64,000 nt of DNA, from positions 1-64,000 of the forward strand of contig CAZOOK010000025.1 of NCBI GenBank assembly GCA_964581385.1, read 5' to 3'. Below are positions 41,496-50,414 of this stretch, piece after piece. Source of the stretch: CAZOOK01 sp964581385. Lineage in GTDB: Bacteria > Pseudomonadota > Gammaproteobacteria > Nevskiales > Nevskiaceae. A program made the position numbers and the translations under genes. The notes under the pieces are model-generated. The model was not told the origin of the DNA. It made no database searches and saw only the letters and a program-made list of their open reading frames with translations. Numbering within the stretch: position 1 is the stretch's first letter; every line of letters starts with the position of its first letter.

Positions 41496-42209
41496 CTACA
41501 CAAACAACCTTGGCAAGGCGGTACTAGCCGGTTCCCGCGCATGCAGACCGAACCAGCCCGACGCCTCCGTTTCCTCCGGATTGATTTCGACCATGCGCGC
41601 ACCCGACTCCTGTGCCAGGCGTACAAAGCCCGCCGCCGGCCATACCACTGCGGACGTGCCAACCGCGACGAACAGGTCGGCCGTGCGCACCAGTTTGCCT
41701 GCACGCGCGAACACGGCCTCATCGACGGCATCCTCGAACCAAGTGATATCCGGTCGCAGCCAGACCGTGCGCGCGGGTGTGCACTGCGGACAGGTGCGCG
41801 ATGCGAACCTGTCTTCCGCCGCATCCTCGTGCACGCCATGAACCGCGCAGCGCAGGCGCCACAGCGAGCCGTGCAGCTCGGCCGCCACCGCGACGCCGGC
41901 ACGCTGCAACAGGCCGTCAATGTTCTGCGTGATGACCGAAATATTCCAGTGTGCCTTCTGCAATGCGGCCAGATGGCGGTGACCCGCGTGCGGCTCGCAG
42001 GCAAGCACCTTGCCGCGCCTTACCTCGTGGAAATCCAGCACCTTCTGCGGATCGCGGTCGAACGCGCGCTGGCAGGCGTAATCCTCGTAGTTGTACTGGC
42101 TCCAGATGCCGCCGCGGCCGCGATAGGTAGGAACGCCGGATTCGGCGGACAGGCCCGCACCGGTGAAAAACACCACGTGCTTGAACGCGGATATATCCAG
42201 CGGCTGCAT
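41496..42209 (-). CDS. cobB: SIR2-family NAD-dependent protein deacylase
   Basis: A 237-aa sirtuin that removes acetyl or other acyl groups from lysines while consuming NAD. NAD-binding motifs are FTGAGLSAESGVPTYR and TQNIDGL; the catalytic base is H113 in ELHGS. The zinc ligands appear to be C121, C140 and C143 with H124 at the place of the second cysteine (CAVH instead of CxxC). The gene is divergent from kdsD and is the last gene of the accessory segment. Confidence 0.9.
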   Translation of the reverse strand: MQPLDISAFKHVVFFTGAGLSAESGVPTYRGRGGIWSQYNYEDYACQRAFDRDPQKVLDFHEVRRGKVLACEPHAGHRHLAALQKAHWNISVITQNIDGLLQRAGVAVAAELHGSLWRLRCAVHGVHEDAAEDRFASRTCPQCTPARTVWLRPDITWFEDAVDEAVFARAGKLVRTADLFVAVGTSAVVWPAAGFVRLAQESGARMVEINPEETEASGWFGLHAREPASTALPRLFV

Positions 42210-42332
42210 ACGCGCCTTCCCGAAACCGATGGGGCAAAGTGGCGGCTATTATCACCGTGACCGGACCGCGCGTCGCGGGCAGCCGCCGGCATCCGTTAAA
42301 CTGGGCTTCTCGATTGCCCTGCTCTTCCCTTC

Positions 42333-43325
42333 TTGAACGACTATTCCTCCCGTACCGACACCGCCACGCTGCAAGTGGTCGGGCGCCGCGTCATTGAAAT
42401 CGAGCGCGATGCGCTCGGTGCACTGGTTCAGCGCGTCAACGCGACGTTCGCGCGCGCCTGCCGGCTGTTGCTCGACTGCAAAGGGCGGGTCGTCGTCACC
42501 GGGATGGGCAAGAGCGGACACATCGGCGGCAAAATCGCGGCGACGCTGGCCTCCACCGGCACGCCCGCGTTTTTCGTGCATCCCGGCGAAGCCAGCCATG
42601 GCGACCTCGGCATGATCACCCGCGACGATGTCGTGCTGGCGCTCAGTTACTCTGGCGAGACCAATGAGATACTGACCATTCTGCCGCTGATCAAGCGCAT
42701 GTCGGTACCGCTGATCGCGATGACCGGCAAGCCGGCCTCGACGCTCGCCACCACCGCTGACGTGCACATCGACATATCGGTTGGCCAGGAAGCCTGCCCG
42801 CTGAACCTCGCACCAACTGCCAGCACCACAGCAACGCTGGCGATGGGTGACGCACTCGCAGTGGCGCTGCTCGAGGCGCGCGGTTTCACCCCGGAGGATT
42901 TTGCGATGTCGCATCCGGGCGGAACGCTCGGCCGGCGGCTGCTGCTGAAGATCGGGGATCTGATGCACACCGGCGAGCGCGTGCCCAAAGTCGCAGCGGA
43001 CGTGATGCTGACTGAAGCGCTGATGGAAATGACGCGCAAGGGGCTCGGGCTGACTGCGATTGTCGATGGCGACAACCGCGTACTCGGCGTGTTCACCGAC
43101 GGCGATCTGCGCCGCGTACTCGACGCCAACGTCGACGTGCGCCGCGCCAAAATCTCCGAGGTGATGACGCGCGGCGGCAAGGTCGCGCATCCCGACCAGC
43201 TCGCGGCCGAAGCGGTGGCGTTGATGGAAAAGAGCAAAATCACTGCACTGCTGGTGACCGACGATGCCGGCCACCTGCTCGGTGTGATCCACATGCACGA
43301 CTTGCTGCGTGCCGGAGTCGTATGA
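42333..43325 (+). CDS. kdsD: D-arabinose 5-phosphate isomerase
   Basis: A 330-aa enzyme that converts ribulose 5-phosphate to arabinose 5-phosphate for Kdo synthesis. The SIS domain has VVTGMGKSGHIGGKIAATLA and ALSYSGETNEI; the catalytic His lies in AMSHPGGTLGRR; two CBS domains follow (about 205-330). The start is a TTG at 42333 with no visible ribosome site; no ATG or better start occurs before the conserved region. It begins the kds-lpt-rpoN operon. Confidence 0.93.
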   Translation: MNDYSSRTDTATLQVVGRRVIEIERDALGALVQRVNATFARACRLLLDCKGRVVVTGMGKSGHIGGKIAATLASTGTPAFFVHPGEASHGDLGMITRDDVVLALSYSGETNEILTILPLIKRMSVPLIAMTGKPASTLATTADVHIDISVGQEACPLNLAPTASTTATLAMGDALAVALLEARGFTPEDFAMSHPGGTLGRRLLLKIGDLMHTGERVPKVAADVMLTEALMEMTRKGLGLTAIVDGDNRVLGVFTDGDLRRVLDANVDVRRAKISEVMTRGGKVAHPDQLAAEAVALMEKSKITALLVTDDAGHLLGVIHMHDLLRAGVV

Positions 43326-43326
43326 G

Positions 43327-43848
43327 ATGACGCTTGCATTCAGCCAGCGCGCCCGCAATGTCCGCTGCGTCGTCTTCGATATCGACGGCGTACTCACCGA
43401 CTGCAAGCTCTATCTCGCACCGGACGGCACCGAACTGAAAGCGGTCAACGTCCGCGACGGGCTCGGTATCAAGTTATTGCTCAAGGCCGGCATCGAGGTG
43501 GCGATCATTTCCGGCCGTCCCTCGGCTGCGATGCAGCGCCGCTTCGAAGGACTCGGCGTGCGTCATATCTGGCTCGACGTCGATGAAAAAATTCCGGCAT
43601 TCGAAACGCTGCTGAAAAAGCTCGGCATCGACGAAAGTCAGTGCGCGGTCATGGGCGACGACATTCCCGATCTGCCGCTGATGCGCCGCGCCGGACTTGC
43701 ATTGACCGTCGCCGATGCCCATCCGGCTGCGCTCGCCGCCGCACACTGGGCAAGCCGTCTGACTGGCGGCAACGGCGCCGTGCGCGAAGCCTGCGATATG
43801 ATCCTCGCGGCCAAAGCCGCCGCGCCCGCAGCAGGCGCCGACGCATGA
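43327..43848 (+). CDS. kdsC: 3-deoxy-D-manno-octulosonate 8-phosphate phosphatase
   Basis: A 173-aa HAD-superfamily phosphatase that makes Kdo from Kdo 8-phosphate. Motif I is FDIDGVLTD, motif II is ISGRPS, and the late motif is MGDDIPDLPLM. It lacks a cap domain, as the KdsC tetramer does. The ATG at 43327 is 1 base after the kdsD stop; its own stop overlaps lptC (ATGA). Confidence 0.95.
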   Translation: MTLAFSQRARNVRCVVFDIDGVLTDCKLYLAPDGTELKAVNVRDGLGIKLLLKAGIEVAIISGRPSAAMQRRFEGLGVRHIWLDVDEKIPAFETLLKKLGIDESQCAVMGDDIPDLPLMRRAGLALTVADAHPAALAAAHWASRLTGGNGAVREACDMILAAKAAAPAAGADA

Positions 43849-44408
43849 ACGTGCGGCCCGTGTTGCTTCCGCTGCTAGCGCTGCCGGTGCTCGGCGCGTT
43901 GTTCTATACGTTCCATCGCATCGACGACAATCAATCCTTTACGCCGCAGGAACTGGCCGCGCCGCCGCGCTATACGCTGACCGATGCCGACATCCTGCGC
44001 TACGACACCGATGGGACACCGACGATGCGTGGGCAGGCGCATACGGTCGAGTATTTCGATGACGACAGCGGGCACGCCACACAGGTTCAAGTCGATTTGC
44101 TGGCCGACGACGAAGTCACCTGGCATCTGACCTCGGCGACGGCGATGCAGCCGGCGCACGAGCGGCGGATACTTCTCGACAGTCCGGTCATCGCCACCGG
44201 CACCTGGCCCGACAACGGCGAAGCGGTGACGATAACGACCGCAGAGGTCTGGATCGATCCCAACAGCCACACGTTCCAGAGCGACCAAGCGGTGGCCGCG
44301 CGAAGCGCTTCGCGCGATGCCGACGCGATCGGCATGAACGCTGAATGGCAGGAAAAGCGACTGCGGTTGCTACGCGACGTGAAGATGACGTATGTCGCGC
44401 ACCAGTAG
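43845..44408 (+). CDS. lptC: LPS export protein LptC
   Basis: A 187-aa bitopic inner-membrane protein with one N-terminal segment (VLLPLLALPVLGALFYTF) and a periplasmic beta-jellyroll that passes lipopolysaccharide from LptB2FG to LptA. Motifs such as RYTLTDADILRYDTDGTP and WHLTSATA are LptC-like. Position between kdsC and lptA supports the call. It overlaps lptA by 17 bases. Confidence 0.9.
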   Translation: MNVRPVLLPLLALPVLGALFYTFHRIDDNQSFTPQELAAPPRYTLTDADILRYDTDGTPTMRGQAHTVEYFDDDSGHATQVQVDLLADDEVTWHLTSATAMQPAHERRILLDSPVIATGTWPDNGEAVTITTAEVWIDPNSHTFQSDQAVAARSASRDADAIGMNAEWQEKRLRLLRDVKMTYVAHQ

Positions 44409-45252
44409 GCTGGTTCTCGCTGCAATCCTGCTGCTCGCCCCGATGAGTCGGCTTGCGGCTCAAACGGCTGCGCCTGCGGCGCCTATCCCACCGGCACAGA
44501 CGACGACCCCCGCAAAACCCGCAGCGGCGACGCAACCATCGACGTCACCACCGCCAGTGCCGGCCCCAGCCGCAAAAGGCGCCACCCCGGAAAATTCGGT
44601 CGAAAGCAGAAACGATCTCGGAGCGCTACCGAGCGCTGCCGACCTGCGCCCAACCGGACCGGTCACAGTGACGGCGAAACACGCCGAGCTGGTACAGGGT
44701 AGTTTTGCGATCTATACCGGCAACGTGGTGATGGATTCAGACACGCTGAAGCTCGACGGGGACCGTCTGGAACTGCACCAGGACGCTGACGGCCAATATC
44801 TGGCGAAGGTTACCGGCATGCCGGGCCACATGGCGCATGCGGGCGCGGGCCCCGAAAATCCGCCGGTGTCCGCACATGCGCGCACGCTCAACTACAGCTC
44901 ACGCACCGGTGTCGTCGATCTGGTCGGCGAGGCGCTGTTCCGGCGCGGCACCGACGAAATTACGGGCGACGTCATCCACTACAACGTCGTCGAGCGGCAT
45001 GTCGACGCCTCGGGCGGTGATGGCGGCCAAGTCCGGATCGTCATCCAGGCCCCGCCACCCGCACCCGCCGCGGGCAGCGGGGCTCCGGCAACCACGACCG
45101 CGCCCCCCGGCGGCGGTCAGAACCCCCAGAACTCTGTAACACCCCCGAAAGCGGCGCCCGCCAGTCCATCTGCGCCGGCAGGCGCTACTGGTACTTCACC
45201 GCAGGGTGCCGCGCCAAAGCCCGCGACATCAGCGCCGGAAAGCCATCCATGA
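44392..45252 (+). CDS. lptA: LPS transport periplasmic protein LptA, with extended tails
   Basis: A 286-aa protein; typical LptA has about 185. A signal peptide (about 1-23) is followed by a Pro/Ala/Thr-rich segment (24-65), the beta-jellyroll core (VTVTAKHAELVQGSFAIYTG, then DGDRLELHQ and TDEITGDVIHYNVVERHVDA) and a second Pro/Ala/Gly-rich tail (about 220-286). The low-complexity tails are unusual and could span periplasm or peptidoglycan. The gene overlaps lptB by 4 bases. Confidence 0.88.
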   Translation: MSRTSRLVLAAILLLAPMSRLAAQTAAPAAPIPPAQTTTPAKPAAATQPSTSPPPVPAPAAKGATPENSVESRNDLGALPSAADLRPTGPVTVTAKHAELVQGSFAIYTGNVVMDSDTLKLDGDRLELHQDADGQYLAKVTGMPGHMAHAGAGPENPPVSAHARTLNYSSRTGVVDLVGEALFRRGTDEITGDVIHYNVVERHVDASGGDGGQVRIVIQAPPPAPAAGSGAPATTTAPPGGGQNPQNSVTPPKAAPASPSAPAGATGTSPQGAAPKPATSAPESHP

Positions 45253-46070
45253 CGGGCTCAATGGATCTGTCAGCGCTCGACCGTGCATTCGCCGAATCGA
45301 AGCGCGAACCGGCATCGAACGACGTATCTGCCGACGGCAAGGCGAAGGCCCGTCTCGCTGCCGAAGGACTCGTCAAGCGTTACAAGAAGCGGACGGTGGT
45401 CAACGGCGTCTCGATCAATGTTGCCGCTGGAGAAATTGTCGGCCTGCTGGGCCCGAACGGCGCCGGCAAGACGACTTCCTTCTATATGACCGTGGGACTG
45501 ATTAGCGCCGATGCGGGCAAGATTCTGCTCGACGGCAAGGACATCACGCGGCTGCCGATGCACGCGCGCGCACGGCTCGGCGTCGGCTATCTGCCACAGG
45601 AAGCCTCGGTGTTCCGAAAGTTATCGGTGGCAGACAACATCATGGCCATTCTCGAAGTGCGCGAAGACCTTACCCCGGCCGCGCGTGCAAGCGAATTGGA
45701 ACGCCTGCTGCGGGAATTGCACATCGGCCATGTCCGCGACGGTCTTGGCATGAGCCTGTCGGGTGGCGAGCGGCGACGCACCGAAATCGCGCGCGCGCTA
45801 GCCGCAAATCCCCGTTTTATGCTGCTTGATGAACCATTTGCGGGCGTCGATCCGATCGCGCTGCTGGATATCCAGCACATCGTCAGCCATCTGGCGACAC
45901 GGGGCATCGGCGTGCTCATAACCGACCATAACGTGCGTGAAACATTGGGAATTTGCAATCGGGCCTACATCCTCGCCGAAGGCGAGGTGATCGCCGAAGG
46001 CGCACCGGCCGCCCTGCTCGAAAACGAGACCGTCCGTCGGGTATACCTCGGCGAGCAGTTCCGGTTATAG
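45249..46070 (+). CDS. lptB: LPS export ABC transporter ATP-binding protein LptB
   Basis: A 273-aa ATPase that powers lipopolysaccharide extraction. Walker A is GPNGAGKTT, the signature is LSGGERRR, Walker B is FMLLDEPFAGVDP and the switch His is in LITDHNVRETL. The core matches LptB; about 35 extra residues precede it (MTGSMDLSALDRAFAESKRE and on). A later start is possible, but the ATG chosen overlaps the lptA stop (ATGA). A 106-base AT-rich gap separates it from rpoN. Confidence 0.95.
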   Translation: MTGSMDLSALDRAFAESKREPASNDVSADGKAKARLAAEGLVKRYKKRTVVNGVSINVAAGEIVGLLGPNGAGKTTSFYMTVGLISADAGKILLDGKDITRLPMHARARLGVGYLPQEASVFRKLSVADNIMAILEVREDLTPAARASELERLLRELHIGHVRDGLGMSLSGGERRRTEIARALAANPRFMLLDEPFAGVDPIALLDIQHIVSHLATRGIGVLITDHNVRETLGICNRAYILAEGEVIAEGAPAALLENETVRRVYLGEQFRL

Positions 46071-46176
46071 CTAGCCTGTTTTCAAGAGCCGGCAATAAAT
46101 TTTTTGAATAGTAGCGCAACCGGCCCGGTTTTTGTGTGATAACAATAAAACCTATGAAGAACGGGTCCGTTCGAGC

Positions 46177-47658
46177 ATGAAGCAGTCTCTGTCACTTCGC
46201 ACCGGCCTTGCGCTGACGATGACGCCGGCCCTGCAGCAAGCGATCCGTTTGCTGCAACTGTCGAGTCTCGATCTGCAGATTGAGATCCGGCAGGCGCTCG
46301 ACTCCAACGTCATGCTCGAAGTCGAGGACGACGAGGTACCGGCGGCGGAAGCACTCGCCGAAGCCGCGGCTGAAGCCGTCGAAAGCGATGCGAGCGCGGC
46401 TGCCGATCGCGGGTCCGAATCCGCGCTCGAAATGCGCGACGATGACACCATCCCCGAAAACATGCCGGTGGACGCCGAATGGGGCGATATCTACGACGGC
46501 AGCGAGTCGCGCGCGGCGAGTGGCGAAGATGAAGAGGATCTGCGCGATTTTCTGCAATCGAATCTGCGCACCAGTGAAAGTCTGCGCGAACATCTGCTGT
46601 GGCAGTTGAGCGTCGCCACCTTCACGCCGCGCGAGCGTGAGATGGCCCTGCACATCATCGATGCCATCAACGATGACGGCTATCTCGAGGATTGGGACGG
46701 CATCGTCGCGCGCCTCACGGATGGAACGGGAGCGAACTCGGCGGACGTCGAACGGGTGCTGACGATCGTGCAGGACTTCGATCCGGCCGGCGTCGCCGCG
46801 CGCAATCTCGGCGAATGCCTGCGGTTGCAGCTGGAGCAGCTATCGCCAGTGCCGCCGGAAGCGGAAGCGGCGCTGAAGCTGGTGGCATCGCCAAAAGGCG
46901 TTCTCACCTCGCGCGATGTCACGCATCTGGCACGCGAAACCGGCCTCTCCGCCGACGAAGTTCGTGCTGGGCTGGCGCTGGTGCAGACACTGCAACCGCG
47001 TCCGGGGCGTCCGTTCCAGGCACATGAAGCGGATTACATCGCGCCGGACGTTCACGTCAGCAAGAAGAATGGCCGCTGGCGCGTGACGCTGAACGCGGAA
47101 CACGCGCCCCGCCTGCGCGTGAATCCCTATTACCAGCGACTGATCCGCCGCGCGGACACGTCGCAAGAACAGCTCACGCTCAAACAACATCTGCAGGAAG
47201 CCCGCTATTTCATCAATAGTCTCGAAGCGCGCAATGAGACCCTGCTCAGAGTCGCCCAGTGCATCATCGAGGAACAGCGCGCATTTCTGGAATACGGCGA
47301 GGAAGCGATGCGTCCGCTAGTCCTCCGCGATGTCGCCGAGAAACTCGGCATCCACGAATCGACCGTGTCGCGCGCCACCGCGAACAAATACATGCTCACG
47401 CCGCGCGGCCTGTACGAACTCAAGTACTTCTTTTCCAGCCACGTCCAGACAACTGAAGGAGGAACCTGCTCAGCAACAGCCATTCAGGCCATGATCAAGC
47501 GTTTGATCGGAACGGAAAATCCAGCCAAGCCGCTGTCCGACAGCACGCTCGCCGACCTATTGCTCAAGGAGGGCATCCAGGTCGCACGACGCACTGTCGC
47601 GAAATATCGCGAGGCTTTGGATATTCCGCCATCCCACGAGCGCAAGACCACTGCCTGA
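46177..47658 (+). CDS. rpoN: RNA polymerase sigma-54 factor
   Basis: A 493-aa alternative sigma factor that needs enhancer-binding activators. Region I (MKQSLSLRTGLALTMTPALQ) interacts with activators; an acidic, Ala-rich region II follows (about 45-115); the core-binding domain, the helix-turn-helix (LGIHESTVSRATANKYMLT) and the RpoN box ARRTVAKYRE are all present. It may serve the sigma-54-like promoter at 24802. Confidence 0.97.
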   Translation: MKQSLSLRTGLALTMTPALQQAIRLLQLSSLDLQIEIRQALDSNVMLEVEDDEVPAAEALAEAAAEAVESDASAAADRGSESALEMRDDDTIPENMPVDAEWGDIYDGSESRAASGEDEEDLRDFLQSNLRTSESLREHLLWQLSVATFTPREREMALHIIDAINDDGYLEDWDGIVARLTDGTGANSADVERVLTIVQDFDPAGVAARNLGECLRLQLEQLSPVPPEAEAALKLVASPKGVLTSRDVTHLARETGLSADEVRAGLALVQTLQPRPGRPFQAHEADYIAPDVHVSKKNGRWRVTLNAEHAPRLRVNPYYQRLIRRADTSQEQLTLKQHLQEARYFINSLEARNETLLRVAQCIIEEQRAFLEYGEEAMRPLVLRDVAEKLGIHESTVSRATANKYMLTPRGLYELKYFFSSHVQTTEGGTCSATAIQAMIKRLIGTENPAKPLSDSTLADLLLKEGIQVARRTVAKYREALDIPPSHERKTTA

Positions 47659-47748
47659 AAATTTCCGAGGGTTCGTCAAACCCCAAACATCCGCGCAGCG
47701 GATCAATCGGCGGCCAGCATGGCCGCAAGTAGCAGAAGGAGTCTTCGC

Positions 47749-48069
47749 ATGAATCTGAATATCTCCGGTCATCATGTCAGCGTCAGCCCCGCCATGCGGG
47801 ACTACGTTATCGAAAAGCTCAAGCGGGTCGAGCGGCATTTCGACAACCTGATCAACGCCGACATCATTCTCTCGGTGGAAAAGCTGCGACATAAGGCAGA
47901 AGCGACGATTCACACGCGAGGCATGGATTTTCACGCGGAGCAGATCTGTGAAGACATGTATGCAGCAATTGACGGACTGATAGATAAATTGGATCAACAG
48001 ACACGCAAATTCAAGGAAAAGGTTCGCGACCATCACGCCAGGGAAGCCGGTAAAAGGCAGATCAACTGA
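47749..48069 (+). CDS. hpf: Ribosome hibernation promoting factor (short form)
   Basis: A 106-aa protein of the HPF/YfiA family that stabilises inactive ribosomes. It begins MNLNISGHHVSVSPAMRDYV and has the family core KRVERHFDNL and AEATIHTRGMDFHAE. No long C-terminal dimerisation domain is present. AAGGAG eight bases before the ATG supports the start. The position after rpoN is conserved. Confidence 0.94.
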   Translation: MNLNISGHHVSVSPAMRDYVIEKLKRVERHFDNLINADIILSVEKLRHKAEATIHTRGMDFHAEQICEDMYAAIDGLIDKLDQQTRKFKEKVRDHHAREAGKRQIN

Positions 48070-48140
48070 CGAAAACAGCCGTGGGCTGCGGGATGCCAGC
48101 CTGCTATAGGCTTGTGATATAAAGCCCCCCAATTGTAATT

Positions 48141-48165
48141 CCGGCCCGGCCGGCAACCGGGCCGG
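48141..48165. terminator. GC-rich hairpin between hpf and ptsN
   Basis: CCGGCCCGG (48141-48149) and CCGGGCCGG (48157-48165) form a perfect 9-bp stem with a 7-base loop. Only a weak T-bearing stretch follows (ATCTCTGTTG), so it may pause or partly end transcription between hpf and ptsN rather than stop it fully. Confidence 0.5.
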
Positions 48166-48197
48166 ATCTCTGTTGAATTTAGCGGGGAATACGAATC

Positions 48198-48644
48198 ATG
48201 AAAATCGCCGAACTCCTCAACGGCGGCCGCGTTGCCGTCGATGTCGTCACGACGAGTAAGAAACGCGCGTTGGAGGAAGTCGCAAAATTTCTCGGGCTCG
48301 GCGCCACGAGCGTGGCGTCGACCGACATTCTCACTAGTCTCGTTGGTCGCGAAAAACTCGGTAGCACGGCACTCGGTCACGGTGTGGCGATTCCACATGG
48401 CCGTCTGCCAGGCATCAATACCAGCGTCGGCGCATTCCTGCGCCTCAAACATCCAGTTGAGTTCGAAGCGCACGACGGCCGCCCGGTTGATCTTGTATTC
48501 GGCCTCATCGTGCCGCAGCAGGCGACCAGCGAACATTTGCAGCACCTCGCGGCAATTGCCGAGAAGTTTTCTGATGAAGCGTTCTGCGAGCAGGTGCGCT
48601 CCGCTACCGACAGCGCGGCCATCCACGCTTTGCTGACACGCTGA
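48198..48644 (+). CDS. ptsN: PTS nitrogen-regulatory protein IIA-Ntr
   Basis: A 148-aa EIIA of the fructose/mannitol fold that regulates potassium uptake and nitrogen-related functions according to its phosphorylation. The phosphorylated His is H67 in HGVAIPHGRLP. The standard rpoN-hpf-ptsN order is kept. Phosphate presumably comes from the EI and HPr encoded at 50815-52932. Confidence 0.95.
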   Translation: MKIAELLNGGRVAVDVVTTSKKRALEEVAKFLGLGATSVASTDILTSLVGREKLGSTALGHGVAIPHGRLPGINTSVGAFLRLKHPVEFEAHDGRPVDLVFGLIVPQQATSEHLQHLAAIAEKFSDEAFCEQVRSATDSAAIHALLTR

Positions 48645-48656
48645 ACTTTCATTGCC

Positions 48657-49526
48657 GTGAACGGCGGGACATTCGACAAAGTCCTGCTTGCGGCTGGTCT
48701 CAAGCGAATCCTCGCCTTTCCCACCGCGATCGATGCGGCTCCGAGAGCCGGCTTCTATCATCCGCTGCTTCCCACCGCGGTGCAGGTCATCGGCGGCGCT
48801 GCGGAAGCGGCACGCGCTGCGGGCGCTCCGCTATGGCTGAACGCGCCGCCGGAGGCTATCGTCGTTCCCGTCGCTGTCGATGCGGAATGCTGGCTTGCTA
48901 TCGCGGCATCTCATGCTATCGGTTGTTACACCAGCCCATGGCCGGCATCGCGTACGGTTGACACTCTGCGCGCCGCGTTCGCGATGTATTGCGAGCCGCG
49001 AGAAATCCTGCATGCGACACTGATCGAAGTATGCGGCCTCGGCGTACTGCTGCTCGGTGCCAGCGGCGCCGGCAAGAGCGAACTGGCACTGGAACTGGTG
49101 GCACGCGGCCATCGCCTTGTCGCCGATGATGCCGTCGAACTGTTTCAGTACGCTCCGGATTGCATCGCCGGTTCCTGCCCGGACACCCTCTTTGGCTTCA
49201 TCGAGCTGCGCGGGCTCGGCATCATCGATCTGCGTGCAGCCTACGGCGCTGCAGCCGTGACACCGCAAACGCGCGTGGATCTGGCCGCACGGCTCGATCC
49301 CAACGCCAGCACCCTCACTCCGGACCAGCGCCTGCACGGACGGCGCCACACGCTGCGGATACTGAACGCTACGCTGCCCGAAATCGTACTGCCGGCACGG
49401 CTTGGGCATAATGCCGTCATGGTGGAAACAGCCTGCCGGGATCATTGGTTGCGACTGCGCGGCTATGTCGCGTCGGAAGCCTTCGCCAACGCGCAAACCC
49501 GTCGTGCGGCCGGAGAACAGGCGTGA
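48657..49526 (+). CDS. hprK: HPr kinase/phosphorylase
   Basis: A 289-aa bifunctional enzyme that phosphorylates and dephosphorylates a regulatory serine of HPr. The P-loop is GASGAGKS (134-141); other family residues are H120 in ILHATLIEV and D157-D158 in HRLVADDAVELF; the signature RGLGIIDLRAAYGA follows. The start is a GTG at 48657, 12 bases after ptsN. The gene overlaps rapZ (GTGA). Its target Ser49 is present in the HPr downstream. Confidence 0.92.
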   Translation: MNGGTFDKVLLAAGLKRILAFPTAIDAAPRAGFYHPLLPTAVQVIGGAAEAARAAGAPLWLNAPPEAIVVPVAVDAECWLAIAASHAIGCYTSPWPASRTVDTLRAAFAMYCEPREILHATLIEVCGLGVLLLGASGAGKSELALELVARGHRLVADDAVELFQYAPDCIAGSCPDTLFGFIELRGLGIIDLRAAYGAAAVTPQTRVDLAARLDPNASTLTPDQRLHGRRHTLRILNATLPEIVLPARLGHNAVMVETACRDHWLRLRGYVASEAFANAQTRRAAGEQA

Positions 49527-50392
49527 GCGCCAAGATGCAGCTTGCGATCATCAGTGGTCTGTCCGGTGCCGGCAAAACCGTGGCGCTGAAACAGTACGAG
49601 GATCTTGGTTACTACTGCATCGACAACATTCCGATTGATCTCGTCGAACCGTTGATCGCACACGTGATTCAAAAGGGCGATCCACGCTACCGCAAGCTGG
49701 CGGTCGGTATTGACGCGCGCGCCAATCCGACAGATATCGAGCAATTCCCACGTTATCTCGATTCGCTGAATGATCACAGCATCGAGGCGCAAATCGTGTT
49801 TCTGTCGGCGTCCGATGAAGCATTGCTGCGCCGTTATCACGAAACGCGGCGCAAGCATCCGCTGTCCGGCCACGATCTGTCGCTGCTCGAGGCGATCCGC
49901 TGCGAGAGACAGCTGCTAGCGCCGATCGCCAATCTTGCCGATCTGCAAATCGATACCACGCACATGAACCTGCACGAGCTGCGCGTGGAGATTCACACGC
50001 GGCTGCACGCAAGCGCGGCCGGCAAGCTGGAGTTGTTGATCCTTTCGTTCGGCTACAAGAACGGCCTTCCGGATGGCGCCGATTTCGTTTTCGATGCACG
50101 CTGTCTCGCCAATCCGCACTGGGTACCGGAGCTGCGTCCACTGACTGGACTTGCGCCCGCCGTCGCGCGCTATCTCGAAGCACGTCCGGAAACCGCGGAG
50201 TGGCTGAACGACGTATGTAACTATCTCGCGCGCTGGCTGCCGCACTTCCAGGCGCAGGATCGCGCCTATGTCACCGTCGCACTTGGATGTACTGGTGGCC
50301 AGCACCGATCGGTCTATCTCGCCGAGCGCCTCGGAGCGGAATTCCGCGATCGCTTCGACGCGGTCGTCGTCAAACACCGCGAGCTGGGATAG
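49523..50392 (+). CDS. rapZ: RNase adapter protein RapZ
   Basis: A 289-aa protein with a P-loop (GLSGAGKT, 12-19), Walker-B-like YYCIDNIP and the C-terminal domain with LGCTGGQHRSVYLAERL. In enterobacteria it binds GlmZ/GlmY RNAs and directs RNase E to control GlmS and amino-sugar supply; small-RNA targets here are unknown. The GTG at 49523 overlaps the hprK stop and has GGAG seven bases upstream; an ATG at 49535 is the alternative. Confidence 0.94.
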   Translation: MSAKMQLAIISGLSGAGKTVALKQYEDLGYYCIDNIPIDLVEPLIAHVIQKGDPRYRKLAVGIDARANPTDIEQFPRYLDSLNDHSIEAQIVFLSASDEALLRRYHETRRKHPLSGHDLSLLEAIRCERQLLAPIANLADLQIDTTHMNLHELRVEIHTRLHASAAGKLELLILSFGYKNGLPDGADFVFDARCLANPHWVPELRPLTGLAPAVARYLEARPETAEWLNDVCNYLARWLPHFQAQDRAYVTVALGCTGGQHRSVYLAERLGAEFRDRFDAVVVKHRELG

Positions 50393-50414
50393 TGGGCGCT
50401 CGGAAAATACGTTT

